From: Streptomyces xylophagus
Lineage (GTDB): Bacteria; Actinomycetota; Actinomycetes; Streptomycetales; Streptomycetaceae
Reading direction: 5' to 3'
Assembly: GCF_000716435.1 (NCBI RefSeq)
Contig: NZ_JNWO01000015.1
Coordinates: 467,617 to 531,616, forward strand
Length of the DNA: 64,000 nt
The notes below the pieces were generated by a model that saw only the letters and a program-made list of their open reading frames with translations, did no database searches and was not told where the DNA came from. Shown in pieces: positions 22,548 through 30,208 of the stretch. How positions within the stretch are numbered: the stretch's first letter is position 1; each line of letters opens with the position of its first letter. The translations under genes and the position numbers were made by a program.

Positions 22548-23807
22548 ATGGGTTTGACCAGCGAGACAACCGTTGATGTGGTGGCGGCCGTGGCTGTCGT
22601 CTGCGTGGCGCTGCTGGTCTGGGTATGGCCACGGCTCGCCCAGCGCAAGGTGCGGCACGTACTCGGGCGGCTGGCGGCCATCGGAGTGACACAGGTCACG
22701 ATCATCGCCGCCTTCGCGTGCTGGCTCAACTCGTCGTACCAGTTCTTCGGATCGTGGGACGAGCTCTTCGGCAACACCGACACCGCGCCCGTGGGCGTGA
22801 CCCAGGCGGCCGACCACAACGGCGGCGCGACCGGCGTCTCCGTGAAGGGCGCGCTGGTGCAGCCCGCCTCCGACGAGCAGCTGAACCGGGTCAGCGGACT
22901 GCCCACCGGCAATCCCGCGGTGAACGGCAAGGTGGAGTCGGTGAAGGTCATCGGCCGCCGCACCGGCGTGGTCGACCCGGCGTTCGTCTACCTGCCGCCG
23001 CAGTACTTCCAGAAGGCGTACGCCAGGCAGCGCTTCCCCGTGGTCGTCGCGCTCAGCGGCTACCCGGGCAGCATCTTCAACCTCGCGCAGTACCTGCGGG
23101 TGTCGCAGACCGCCGGGCAGCTGCAGAGGAGCGGGCAGATGCAGCCGACCATCATGGTGATGATCCGGCCGACGATCGCCCCGCCGCGCGACACCGAGTG
23201 CGTGAACGTCCCCGGCGGACCGCAGACCGAGACCTTCCTCGCCAAGGACCTTCCGCAGGCCCTCAAGTCCGCCTACCGGGTCGGGCACGACGCCAGCGCG
23301 TGGGGTGTCATGGGGTACTCGTCCGGCGGCAGTTGCGCCCTGCAGCTGACGATGCGCAACCCGCACGTGTACACGACGGCCGCCGCGCTCTCGCCCGACT
23401 ACCGGGTCAAGGACGACCCCACCACCGGCAACCTCTTCGGCAGCGGACTGGGCCGGGTCAACCGGGTCAACGGGCACGACCTGATGTGGCGGCTGAAGCA
23501 CCTGCCCGCACCCCAGGTCTCCGTCCTGGTCGCCGAGAGCAAGCACGGCGAGCGGGGCTATCCGCAGACCCTCGCCTTCATCAAGGCCGTCAAGGCGCCC
23601 ATGCGCGTCGCGTCGATCCTGCCCGAGTCCGGCAGCCACAACTTCCCCACCTGGGTACGGGAGATGCCCGCCGCCCTGAAGTGGATGAACCAGCAACTCA
23701 CCTTCCCCCAGGACGTCGTGCCCCGGCACCTCCCCAAGAAGAAGAGCCACAGCACCGTGCGCGCCGAGGGCACCGAGCCCAAGCCGACCACGGGCACCCG
23801 CAAGTGA
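22548..23807 (+). CDS. Membrane-anchored alpha/beta-hydrolase esterase (mycolyltransferase/esterase D fold)
   Basis: 419 residues from ATG 22548. Two transmembrane helices lie near the N-terminus (VVAAVAVVCVALLVWVW and VTQVTIIAAFACWL), then a serine-esterase domain. The domain contains FVYLPPQYFQ, FPVVVALSGYPGSIFN, the nucleophile elbow GYSSGGS (Ser near residue 256), ALSPDYR, and SGSHNFPTW as the likely His motif. This is the esterase/antigen-85-like fold of Streptomyces; a role in transfer or hydrolysis of cell-envelope esters is plausible, but mycolates are not expected here. The C-terminus is a Lys/Thr-rich tail. It converges on the cupin gene with a gap of 7 bases. Confidence 0.85.
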   Translation: MGLTSETTVDVVAAVAVVCVALLVWVWPRLAQRKVRHVLGRLAAIGVTQVTIIAAFACWLNSSYQFFGSWDELFGNTDTAPVGVTQAADHNGGATGVSVKGALVQPASDEQLNRVSGLPTGNPAVNGKVESVKVIGRRTGVVDPAFVYLPPQYFQKAYARQRFPVVVALSGYPGSIFNLAQYLRVSQTAGQLQRSGQMQPTIMVMIRPTIAPPRDTECVNVPGGPQTETFLAKDLPQALKSAYRVGHDASAWGVMGYSSGGSCALQLTMRNPHVYTTAAALSPDYRVKDDPTTGNLFGSGLGRVNRVNGHDLMWRLKHLPAPQVSVLVAESKHGERGYPQTLAFIKAVKAPMRVASILPESGSHNFPTWVREMPAALKWMNQQLTFPQDVVPRHLPKKKSHSTVRAEGTEPKPTTGTRK

Positions 23808-23814
23808 CATCCCG

Positions 23815-24279
23815 TCAGGGACGCGCGTAGTCGGTCGAGGGCACGGTGGCATAGTGGCTCATCACCTTGATCGTCGACTCGGCGTCGAGTTCCTGACCGC
23901 CGGCGATCATGTCCCGCAGATCGCGGAAGTACTGCACGTACAGGTCGGGCGTGAAGGTGTTGATCATCACCGCGGGTTCGTCGCCCGGGTTGGCGAAGGT
24001 GTGCGGGGCGCCGGGCGGGATCATCGCGAGGGTGCCCGCGGGGGCGACGTGCGTGGTCTCGCCGATGGTGAAGTGCACGGTGCCGGAGACGACGTAGAAG
24101 CCCTCGTCGTGCTGGGCGTGCCGGTGCTGCGGCGGGCCCTCGGTGTGCGGGGCGAGGGTGATCTCGCCGATGCCCAGACGGTGGCCGGTGGTGCTGCCGT
24201 CCTCCAGGATGCGCATGGTGGCCGGGCCCAGGCGGATCGTCTCGCCGTCGTCCGGGCCGACCACGGAAACCTCGTTCAT
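23815..24279 (-). CDS. Cupin-domain protein
   Basis: 154 residues from ATG 24279, preceded by GAGGGAG; an ATG 15 bases earlier is less well placed. A single cupin_2 barrel spans about residues 30-115. It has motif 1 HRHAQHDEGFYVVSG (His, His, Glu metal ligands) and motif 2 AMIPPGAPHTFANPG (His ligand). Such proteins are dioxygenases, quercetinase-like enzymes or small-molecule sensors; the substrate cannot be read from the sequence. It is divergently transcribed from a TetR-family gene with a palindrome between them, so it is probably the regulator's target. Confidence 0.85.
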   Translation of the reverse strand: MNEVSVVGPDDGETIRLGPATMRILEDGSTTGHRLGIGEITLAPHTEGPPQHRHAQHDEGFYVVSGTVHFTIGETTHVAPAGTLAMIPPGAPHTFANPGDEPAVMINTFTPDLYVQYFRDLRDMIAGGQELDAESTIKVMSHYATVPSTDYARP

Positions 24280-24375
24280 CGCCGACTCCCTCATCTGTTG
24301 CTGCTGTCTGTTGTCCGCGCTGTCTGTTGTCCGCCCTCAGGACAGTAGGCGGGAGGCTCTCGTTATGCAAGTGAA

Positions 24376-24390
24376 CTCTCACGATGAGAG
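24376..24390. promoter_or_regulatory. Candidate TetR operator between cupin and TetR genes
   Basis: A perfect inverted repeat, CTCTCA-CGA-TGAGAG, lies in the 176-base divergent spacer. Another CTCTC half-site lies about 20 bases upstream (near 24357). The size fits a TetR dimer site controlling both genes. Confidence 0.55.
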
Positions 24391-24455
24391 CTTGTCGTGA
24401 TAAAGTCCGGAGGACCGACGGCAACGACGAGCAGATACGGGGATGTGACGCACCG

Positions 24456-25070
24456 ATGGCGACAGCACAGACGGACACGGGCCGCAGCAACCAGAAGAAG
24501 CGCACCCGTACGGCGATCGTCGACGCGGCCCGTGCGCTGATCGGCGCGGGCAGCGAGGTGACCATGCCCGCGATCGCCCGCGCCGCCCTGGTCTCCGAGG
24601 CCACCGCCTACCGCTACTTCCCCGACCTGCCGTCACTGATCGGCGAGGCCCTGGCCGGCGTCTGGCCCGACCCCGTCGACGCGCTCCGCCCGGTCGCCGA
24701 CTCCCGCGATCCCGTCGAACGGGTCGCCTTCGCCTGCGAGTTCCTGCTCCGCGGCATACTCGCCCGCCAGGGCGGGGTGCGCGCGATGATGGCCGCGACC
24801 ATCGTCCGCCCCGACACGGAGAGCATGAGACCCGGCATCCGTTTCGGCCTCATCGACCACGCCCTCGCCCCCCTCGCGGACACCCTCGGGGCGGCGGACC
24901 CGGACGCGTTCACCCAGCTCAAGAGGAGCCTCGCGGTGGTCGTCGGCGCGGACGCCCTCTTCACCCTCACCGACCAGCTGGGACTGACCCCCGACGAGGC
25001 CGTCGCCAGCGCCGTACGCACGGCGACGACGCTGACGGAGGCGGCGGTGCGGGTGGTGGCGGAGGGTTAG
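24456..25070 (+). CDS. TetR-family transcriptional regulator
   Basis: 204 residues from ATG 24456. The N-terminal HTH (~18-62) reads TRTAIVDAARALIG, then VTMPAIARAALVSEATAYRYF, which matches the TetR family including the YRYF recognition-helix end. The C-terminal ligand domain is all-helical and ends SAVRTATTLTEAAVRVVAEG. Divergence from the cupin gene and the palindrome in the spacer suggest it represses the cupin gene and itself. The inducer is unknown. Confidence 0.9.
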   Translation: MATAQTDTGRSNQKKRTRTAIVDAARALIGAGSEVTMPAIARAALVSEATAYRYFPDLPSLIGEALAGVWPDPVDALRPVADSRDPVERVAFACEFLLRGILARQGGVRAMMAATIVRPDTESMRPGIRFGLIDHALAPLADTLGAADPDAFTQLKRSLAVVVGADALFTLTDQLGLTPDEAVASAVRTATTLTEAAVRVVAEG

Positions 25071-25074
25071 GGGC

Positions 25075-25105
25075 GGGGCAGGCGCCCGTCGAGGAGCCTG
25101 GCCCC
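25075..25105. terminator. Possible bulged hairpin between TetR and flippase genes
   Basis: GGGGC-A-GGC (25075-25083) pairs with GCC-TG-GCCCC (25096-25105) with a small bulge, between convergent genes. Confidence 0.35.
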
Positions 25106-25142
25106 TGCCTCTCAACTGTGCGGTGCTGCTACGGCAGTTGGG

Positions 25143-26219
25143 TCACAGCACCTTCCGATGGACCAGCGCCGACAGCATCAACGCCCCCGGCAGCAACGGC
25201 AGCCACACCGTCAGGACGCGGTAGCCGATGACACTCGCCGTGGCCAGGTCCATGGGGGCGCCGAACGCGACCATCGTGAAGACCGTCGCCGCGTCCACGG
25301 GACCGATTCCGCCGGGTGCGGGAACGGCTCCGACGGCGGTGCTGGCGGCGAGGAACGCGAGAACCACCTGGGCCCAGGACAGCGGGAGGCCGAGCGAGGC
25401 GCCGACCGAGAAGATCACGGTCGCCTGGAGCACCGGGGCGGCGGCCGCCCCGCCCCACAGGGCGAGGATGCGGCTGGGCATGGTGTGCAGCTGTCGTACG
25501 TCGGTCAGGGCGGTGCGGACACAGCGGAGGGCCGGGCGGCGCAGGGGAGGCACCACCGTCAGGAGTACGGCGGCCGTGCCGAATGCGATCCCCAGGCCGC
25601 CGAAGGCGAGGATCAACGACCAGCCCTGCGGGACGAGTTGGCCCGAGCGCAGGATCTCGGGGAAGGAGATCAGGAAGACGAGGAGGACGAGCGTCTTCGC
25701 GATCGGCCTGACCAGGGAGTACAGGGCGAGCGACGCGGTGGCGCGGGCGAGGGGGATGCCGCGGCCCTGGAGGAAGCGCAGCGTCACGGCGTGGGCGCCG
25801 ATGCTGGCCGGAAGCGCGTGGTTGGCCGCGCCGGCCGCGAACTGCGAGGCGATCAGCAGGCCGGTCGGCAACCGGTCCGGCACGGCACCCTGGCGGACGA
25901 GGGCGGCGGTGCCCCAGCCGAGGCAGGTGAAGAAGAACGCGGCGAGCAGCCACCAGGGATCGGCGGAGGCGAGCCGCGTCGTGCCGTCGTACATGGCACG
26001 CCAGTCGACCGCCGCCCACACCGCGATCAGCAGCAGGGGCAGCAGCGTCAGCACCCTGGTGACGAGGCGCGCCGCGGACGGGAGGCGGAAGGGGACGGGG
26101 GTGGGTGCGGGTACGGGTACGGGGACAGGAGGAGTGGGATCGGGGCCGGCGGTGGAGGCGGGGAGCGGCCCGGGGATGTCTTCGAGCGGAAGCAGGGACA
26201 CGAGGCGAAACGTTCCCAT
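25143..26219 (-). CDS. Flippase-like integral membrane protein (LPG synthase TM / UPF0104 family)
   Basis: 358 residues from ATG 26219. A Pro/Val-rich N-terminal extension (PTPPVPVPVPAPTPVPF) precedes 7-8 transmembrane helices. Family hallmarks include WWLLAAFFFTCLGWG, NHALPASIGAHAVTLRFLQ, SLVRPIAKTLVLLV and a C-terminal VPAPGGIGPVDAATVF. The last matches the 'P.PGGxG..E' element of the lysylphosphatidylglycerol-synthase/AglD transmembrane domain. These proteins flip or bind lipid-linked compounds; without a catalytic soluble domain this one is probably a transporter. It faces away from the glycan cluster, sharing the spacer 26220-26428 with the GH3 gene. Confidence 0.82.
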   Translation of the reverse strand: MGTFRLVSLLPLEDIPGPLPASTAGPDPTPPVPVPVPAPTPVPFRLPSAARLVTRVLTLLPLLLIAVWAAVDWRAMYDGTTRLASADPWWLLAAFFFTCLGWGTAALVRQGAVPDRLPTGLLIASQFAAGAANHALPASIGAHAVTLRFLQGRGIPLARATASLALYSLVRPIAKTLVLLVFLISFPEILRSGQLVPQGWSLILAFGGLGIAFGTAAVLLTVVPPLRRPALRCVRTALTDVRQLHTMPSRILALWGGAAAAPVLQATVIFSVGASLGLPLSWAQVVLAFLAASTAVGAVPAPGGIGPVDAATVFTMVAFGAPMDLATASVIGYRVLTVWLPLLPGALMLSALVHRKVL

Positions 26220-26373
26220 CCGGTATGACGTCGTGGTGTCCGGAAGCGGAAGGCGCGCGGGCGGGTGGGCGACGCGGACGGCGTGAACGACGTGAATGGC
26301 GTGAATCGCGCGGGTGGGTGTGCCATCCGCTCCTCCGTGGCATACCCGGGGCCGCCCGAGATCATTGCCTGAA

Positions 26374-26396
26374 TCAACAATCCATCGGTTTGTTGA
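26374..26396. promoter_or_regulatory. Candidate operator upstream of the first GH3 gene
   Basis: TCAACAA (26374-26380) and TTGTTGA (26390-26396) are perfect complements with a 9-base spacer, 33 bases upstream of the GH3 start. It could bind the cluster's RpiR regulator or another sugar repressor. Confidence 0.5.
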
Positions 26397-26428
26397 CTTC
26401 CGGCTGATCGAGCCATTTGAATTCCATT

Positions 26429-27907
26429 ATGACCCATGCCGAGCGCCCGTCCGCCGCCGCCACCGCCCTTCCCCTCGACCTCGACGAGGCGGCCCACCGC
26501 TGTCTGGTCGCCGGGTTCGACGGCGCGACGACCGTGCCGGACCCGCTCAAGCGGCTCATCGACCGCGGCCTCGGCGGGGTCATCCTGTTCACCCGCAACG
26601 TCCGGGACGCCGAGCAGGTACGCCGGCTCACCGACGAACTCCGCGCCCTCCGCCCGGACCTGCTCGTGGCGATCGACAACGAGGGCGGCGGCATAGGGCA
26701 TTTGGTGAGCGCCGGCGCCCCGGACGTCCCCGGCTCCTACGCCCTCGGCGTCGTCGACGACCCCGCCCTGACCGCCCGGTGCGCCGACGCGCTCGCCGGC
26801 CACCTCACCACCCTCGGCATCACCGCCTCCTACGCCCCCGTCGCCGACCTCCAGCACCAGCCGCGCAACCCGATCGTGCGCACCCGCTCCTTCGGCGCCG
26901 ACCCCGCCCTGGCCGCCCGCCACCTGCGCGCCTGGATCACCGCCACCGAGGCACGCGGCGTCGCCTCCTGCGCCAAGCACTTCCCGGGCCACGGCGGCAC
27001 GATCACCGACAGCCACCACGGCATCGCCGTCGACCCGCGGCCGTACGACGAACTCCTCGTCGATCTCGAACCGTTCCGCGCGTCCATCGCCGCGGGCGTG
27101 CCGATGCTGATGAGCGCCCATGTCGTCTTCCCTGCCCTGGACGCCAACCGCCCCGCCACCCTGAGCCGCCGCATCCTCGGCGACCTGCTCCGCCTCGAAC
27201 TGGGCTTCGACGGCGTCCTCGTGAGCGACGCGCTGGAGATGAAGGCGATCGCCGACGCGTACGGCGAAGCGGCCGGCGCCCGCATCGCCCTCGCCGCCGG
27301 AGCGGACCAAGTCATCGTCGCCGTACCGGACTTGGAGGTCACCCTGGCCTGCCGGGACGCCGTGCTCGACGCGCTGCACTCGCAGGTGCTGTCGGAGGAA
27401 CGGGTGCGGGAGGCGGCCGGACGGGTGCGCCGGCTCGCCGAGAGGTACGCGAACCCGCGCCGGACCGTGGCCGGTTGGGACGCCGACGCCGGACTGGAGG
27501 CGGCCCGCCGCGCCGTACGCACCCGGCCCCTGCCGCAACCGGTGCGCGGCGCCCACGTCGTCGACCTGTTCCCGGCCCCGCACCCCGCCCTCAACTGGGG
27601 CGGCGAGGACCTCCTCACCGAACTCCGCGCACTCGACCCCACCGCCACCGGCACCGCACTCAACGCGGAACCGACCGACCCCGCCGCCCTCGTCGACACG
27701 ATCCTGCGCGAGGACGCCCCGCTGGTCGTCGCCACCTCCGACGCCGGCCTGCACCCCTGGCAGGCCCGACTGCGCGACACGCTGGCGGCCCGGCGCCCCG
27801 ATGCCGTACTGGTCGACACCGGGCTGCCGGAGAGCGGCGCCCTCTGCTCCTACGGGCGGGGCAGGGTCAACCTGCGGGCCGTCGCCGAGGTGCTGACGGG
27901 CGCATGA
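26429..27907 (+). CDS. Glycoside hydrolase family 3, NagZ-like beta-N-acetylhexosaminidase
   Basis: 492 residues from ATG 26429; no signal peptide, so cytoplasmic. The GH3 barrel shows GVILFTRNVRD, LVAIDNEGGGIGHL, and SCAKHFPGHGGTITDSHHG (from ~residue 181). The last is the NagZ/Nag3 KHFPGHG-x-x-x-D-S-H motif in which the Asp/His pair acts as general acid/base. VSDALEMKAI supplies the nucleophile Asp. It should release GlcNAc from beta-linked substrates by hydrolysis or phosphorolysis. A C-terminal ~150-residue region (HVVDLFPAPHPALNWGGEDL) follows the barrel, as in longer actinobacterial members. It starts a glycan-utilisation cluster with a sugar kinase and other hydrolases. Confidence 0.9.
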   Translation: MTHAERPSAAATALPLDLDEAAHRCLVAGFDGATTVPDPLKRLIDRGLGGVILFTRNVRDAEQVRRLTDELRALRPDLLVAIDNEGGGIGHLVSAGAPDVPGSYALGVVDDPALTARCADALAGHLTTLGITASYAPVADLQHQPRNPIVRTRSFGADPALAARHLRAWITATEARGVASCAKHFPGHGGTITDSHHGIAVDPRPYDELLVDLEPFRASIAAGVPMLMSAHVVFPALDANRPATLSRRILGDLLRLELGFDGVLVSDALEMKAIADAYGEAAGARIALAAGADQVIVAVPDLEVTLACRDAVLDALHSQVLSEERVREAAGRVRRLAERYANPRRTVAGWDADAGLEAARRAVRTRPLPQPVRGAHVVDLFPAPHPALNWGGEDLLTELRALDPTATGTALNAEPTDPAALVDTILREDAPLVVATSDAGLHPWQARLRDTLAARRPDAVLVDTGLPESGALCSYGRGRVNLRAVAEVLTGA

Positions 27908-27910
27908 CCG

Positions 27911-29116
27911 TCATGGCAGCTGTACGACTTCCTTGATGCCCCGCGCCGCCAAGTACGCCTGGTCATCGGCCCGTTCGGCGAGGACCACCGCCGGGCGGAG
28001 GCCCTGGGTGCGCAACCGCATCCACTCCTCGAAGTACGCGCCCCCAGGGCCGGACACCGACCGGGTGGCCGGCGTGCAGTCCAACACCAGTGCCGTGTCG
28101 CGGAGTTGGACGGTGTGCGGCTCGGCGATCGCCTCGGCGAAGGCTTCGGCGATCGGCTTCGGACGGCCCGCCGAGTCGAACAGGCCCAGCGTGTACTCGA
28201 GTTCGGGGTAGTCGGCGAGCGCGCGGTCCACGTCGTGCGAGCACCACCAGGTCACGCCCCACAGCCCCTCGCACTCCGCCGCGTTCCGCACGGTCGCGCG
28301 CGCGAACTCCGGGGCGTCGGCCGCCGGGATGTGCGGCTCGGGCGCGCCGGTCTCCTGGACCCAGACGGGTCGGGCCGGGTCGGTGGCGTAGGCCTTCGCC
28401 AACTCCGTTCCGTACTCGGCGAGATGCAGCACCTGCGGGGAGCGCGGGCCGTAACGGCGGGCGCAGTCGCCGGAGAACACCCACGGGTGGACGGTGGTCA
28501 GATCGCCCTTGCGGGCCGAGGCCTCCGGGGTGAACGGGTGCTCGTCGCCGTACCAGGCGGCGTCGTACGCGGAGTGCGTGACCAGCCGGTCCGGCGGCAG
28601 GTGCTCGCGCGCGGCGGCCAGCAGCGTGTCGAGATAGTGGTCGACCTCGTCGGCCGTCACCGGGTTGTGCTCCACCAAGTTGTTGAGCTCGTTGCCGAGT
28701 TGGAGGCCGATCAGGTTCGGGCGGTCGGCGAGGGCGCTGCCCAGGGTGCGCAGCAACTCGGCCTGGGCCGTGATCGCTTCCGGGTCGGTGAACACATTGC
28801 GGTGGTGCCAGCTGCGGGTCCACTCCGGGTAGAAGTCGAAGCTCGACAGATGACCCTGGACACCGTCCACGAGGACGTCGAGGCCCGCCTCGCCCGCCAG
28901 GTCGACCAGGTGCACCAGCTGGTCCACGGCGGTCCTGCGGATCAGCGTGCGGTTGGGCTGGAGCAGCGGCCAGAGATGGAAGATCCGGACGTGGTCCAGG
29001 CCGAGCCCGGCTATCTGGGCCAGATCCTCGCGGGCGTGCGCCGGGTCGAAGTCGTGCCAGGAGTGGAACCAACCGCGGCGCGGCGTGTAGTTGACGCCGA
29101 AGCGGAGCGTAGGAAT
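27911..29116 (-). CDS. GH5-type glycosidase (mannanase/glucanase superfamily)
   Basis: The catalytic domain begins LRFGVNYTPRRGWFHSW and continues DHVRIFHLWPLLQPN, GLQLGNELNN (acid/base Glu) and PVWVQETGAP (nucleophile Glu), with WGVTWWCSHDVD at the barrel end. This is clan GH-A, GH5 type; no signal peptide is seen. The start is odd. GGGGAGGATCCC points to an ATT codon at 29116 directly before the conserved domain (401 residues), whereas the only normal start upstream is TTG 29182 without a ribosome-binding site (423 residues). The gene converges on the NagZ-like gene (3-base gap) and is divergent from the sugar kinase. Beta-mannoside or beta-glucoside cleavage is likely. Confidence 0.82.
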   Translation of the reverse strand: MPTLRFGVNYTPRRGWFHSWHDFDPAHAREDLAQIAGLGLDHVRIFHLWPLLQPNRTLIRRTAVDQLVHLVDLAGEAGLDVLVDGVQGHLSSFDFYPEWTRSWHHRNVFTDPEAITAQAELLRTLGSALADRPNLIGLQLGNELNNLVEHNPVTADEVDHYLDTLLAAAREHLPPDRLVTHSAYDAAWYGDEHPFTPEASARKGDLTTVHPWVFSGDCARRYGPRSPQVLHLAEYGTELAKAYATDPARPVWVQETGAPEPHIPAADAPEFARATVRNAAECEGLWGVTWWCSHDVDRALADYPELEYTLGLFDSAGRPKPIAEAFAEAIAEPHTVQLRDTALVLDCTPATRSVSGPGGAYFEEWMRLRTQGLRPAVVLAERADDQAYLAARGIKEVVQLP

Positions 29117-29177
29117 GGGATCCTCCCCAGGTTCGGTCTTGTCTCTTGCCCTGCTCGCTCTTGTTCTGGGCGAATGT

Positions 29178-29189
29178 ATCAACCACCAT
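29178..29189. promoter_or_regulatory. Operator-like half-site between GH5 and kinase genes
   Basis: ATCAACCACCAT resembles half of the palindromes at 35711-35725 and 40713-40727. It lies just before the kinase start and upstream of the likely GH5 start. Confidence 0.3.
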
Positions 29190-29197
29190 AGTCAGTG

Positions 29198-30208
29198 ATG
29201 AGCAATGATTTGAACCAGGAATTCGTCGGCGATCTGGTCGTCGGCCTCGATGCCGGCGGCACCCGCACCCGTGCCGTCCTCGCCGCCGCCGAGGACGGGC
29301 GCTCCCTCGGCGAGGGCGCCGCCGGACCCGGCAACGCCCTGACCGTCCCGGTGCCGCGCCTCACCGACCATCTGGCAGAGGCCCTCGCGCTGACGGTGCC
29401 CGAGTGGGCACGCGCCCGTGTGGTCGCCGTGGCCGGCGGCTTCGCGGGCGCCACGGCGGCCTCCACCGAGGAGCCGGGACACGTCAACGCCCGCACCGCC
29501 CTCACAGCCGCGCTCAATCGCCTGGGCATCCCGGCCGACCGGATCCGCGTGTGCAGCGACATCGAGGCGGCCTTCGCCTCTGCCCCCGGCACCCCGGCCG
29601 ACGGCCTCGCCCTGGTCGCCGGCACCGGCGCGGTCGCCCTGCGCATCACCGACCGCCGCTCCACGGCCACCGTGGACGGCGACGGCTGGCTCCTCGGCGA
29701 CGACGGCAGCGGCTTCTGGATCGGGCGGAGCGCGGTACGGGCGGCACTGCGCATGGCGGACGGGCGGGGAGCCGAGACGGCGCTGGCCGGATCGGTCGGC
29801 CAGGCGCTGGGAGTGCCGGACGAGGTACTACCGGGCAACGGCGACTGGTCCCGCGCCCACCGCGAGGCCTACCGCATGCACGTACTCCCCGCCGTGATGG
29901 CCGAACTCCCCATCCGTCTCGCCCGGTTCGCCCCGCTGGTGGTCGAGGCCGCCGGCGAAAAGGACACCGTGGCGCAACAGATCCTCGACGAGGCGGCAGA
30001 CCAACTGACCGACACGGTACGGGCGTTGAAACCTGGCCCCGGCGAGCGGATCGTCGCCACCGGTGGCCTGCTCGGGCCCGAAGGTCCGCTGACGAACCCC
30101 CTCACCGCCCGCCTCCACACCCTCGGCCTGACCCTCGACTGGGTACCCGACGGCTGCCGCGGCGCCGTCGCCCTCGCCCGGCTCGCCCACGACGGTGACA
30201 CCCGATGA
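29198..30208 (+). CDS. BadF/BadG-type sugar kinase, N-acetylglucosamine kinase-like
   Basis: 336 residues from ATG 29198; a GTG immediately before it is the alternative, and no ribosome-binding site is seen. The ASKHA kinase fold is shown by the phosphate-1 motif VVGLDAGGTRTRAVLA, the connect region VCSDIEAAFASAPG, the phosphate-2 GLALVAGTGAVALR, DGWLLGDDGSGFWIG and the adenosine motif IVATGGLLGPEGPL. The family includes human GlcNAc kinase and bacterial GlcNAc/GlcN kinases. The stop overlaps the start of the next GH3 gene by 4 bases (ATGA), so they are co-translated. It would phosphorylate sugars released inside the cell by the neighbouring hydrolases. Confidence 0.85.
   Translation: MSNDLNQEFVGDLVVGLDAGGTRTRAVLAAAEDGRSLGEGAAGPGNALTVPVPRLTDHLAEALALTVPEWARARVVAVAGGFAGATAASTEEPGHVNARTALTAALNRLGIPADRIRVCSDIEAAFASAPGTPADGLALVAGTGAVALRITDRRSTATVDGDGWLLGDDGSGFWIGRSAVRAALRMADGRGAETALAGSVGQALGVPDEVLPGNGDWSRAHREAYRMHVLPAVMAELPIRLARFAPLVVEAAGEKDTVAQQILDEAADQLTDTVRALKPGPGERIVATGGLLGPEGPLTNPLTARLHTLGLTLDWVPDGCRGAVALARLAHDGDTR

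Noticed and set aside
24384..24455. An upstream extension of the TetR protein.
   Set aside because: It would overlap the palindromic operator and the promoter; ATG 24456 gives standard TetR length.
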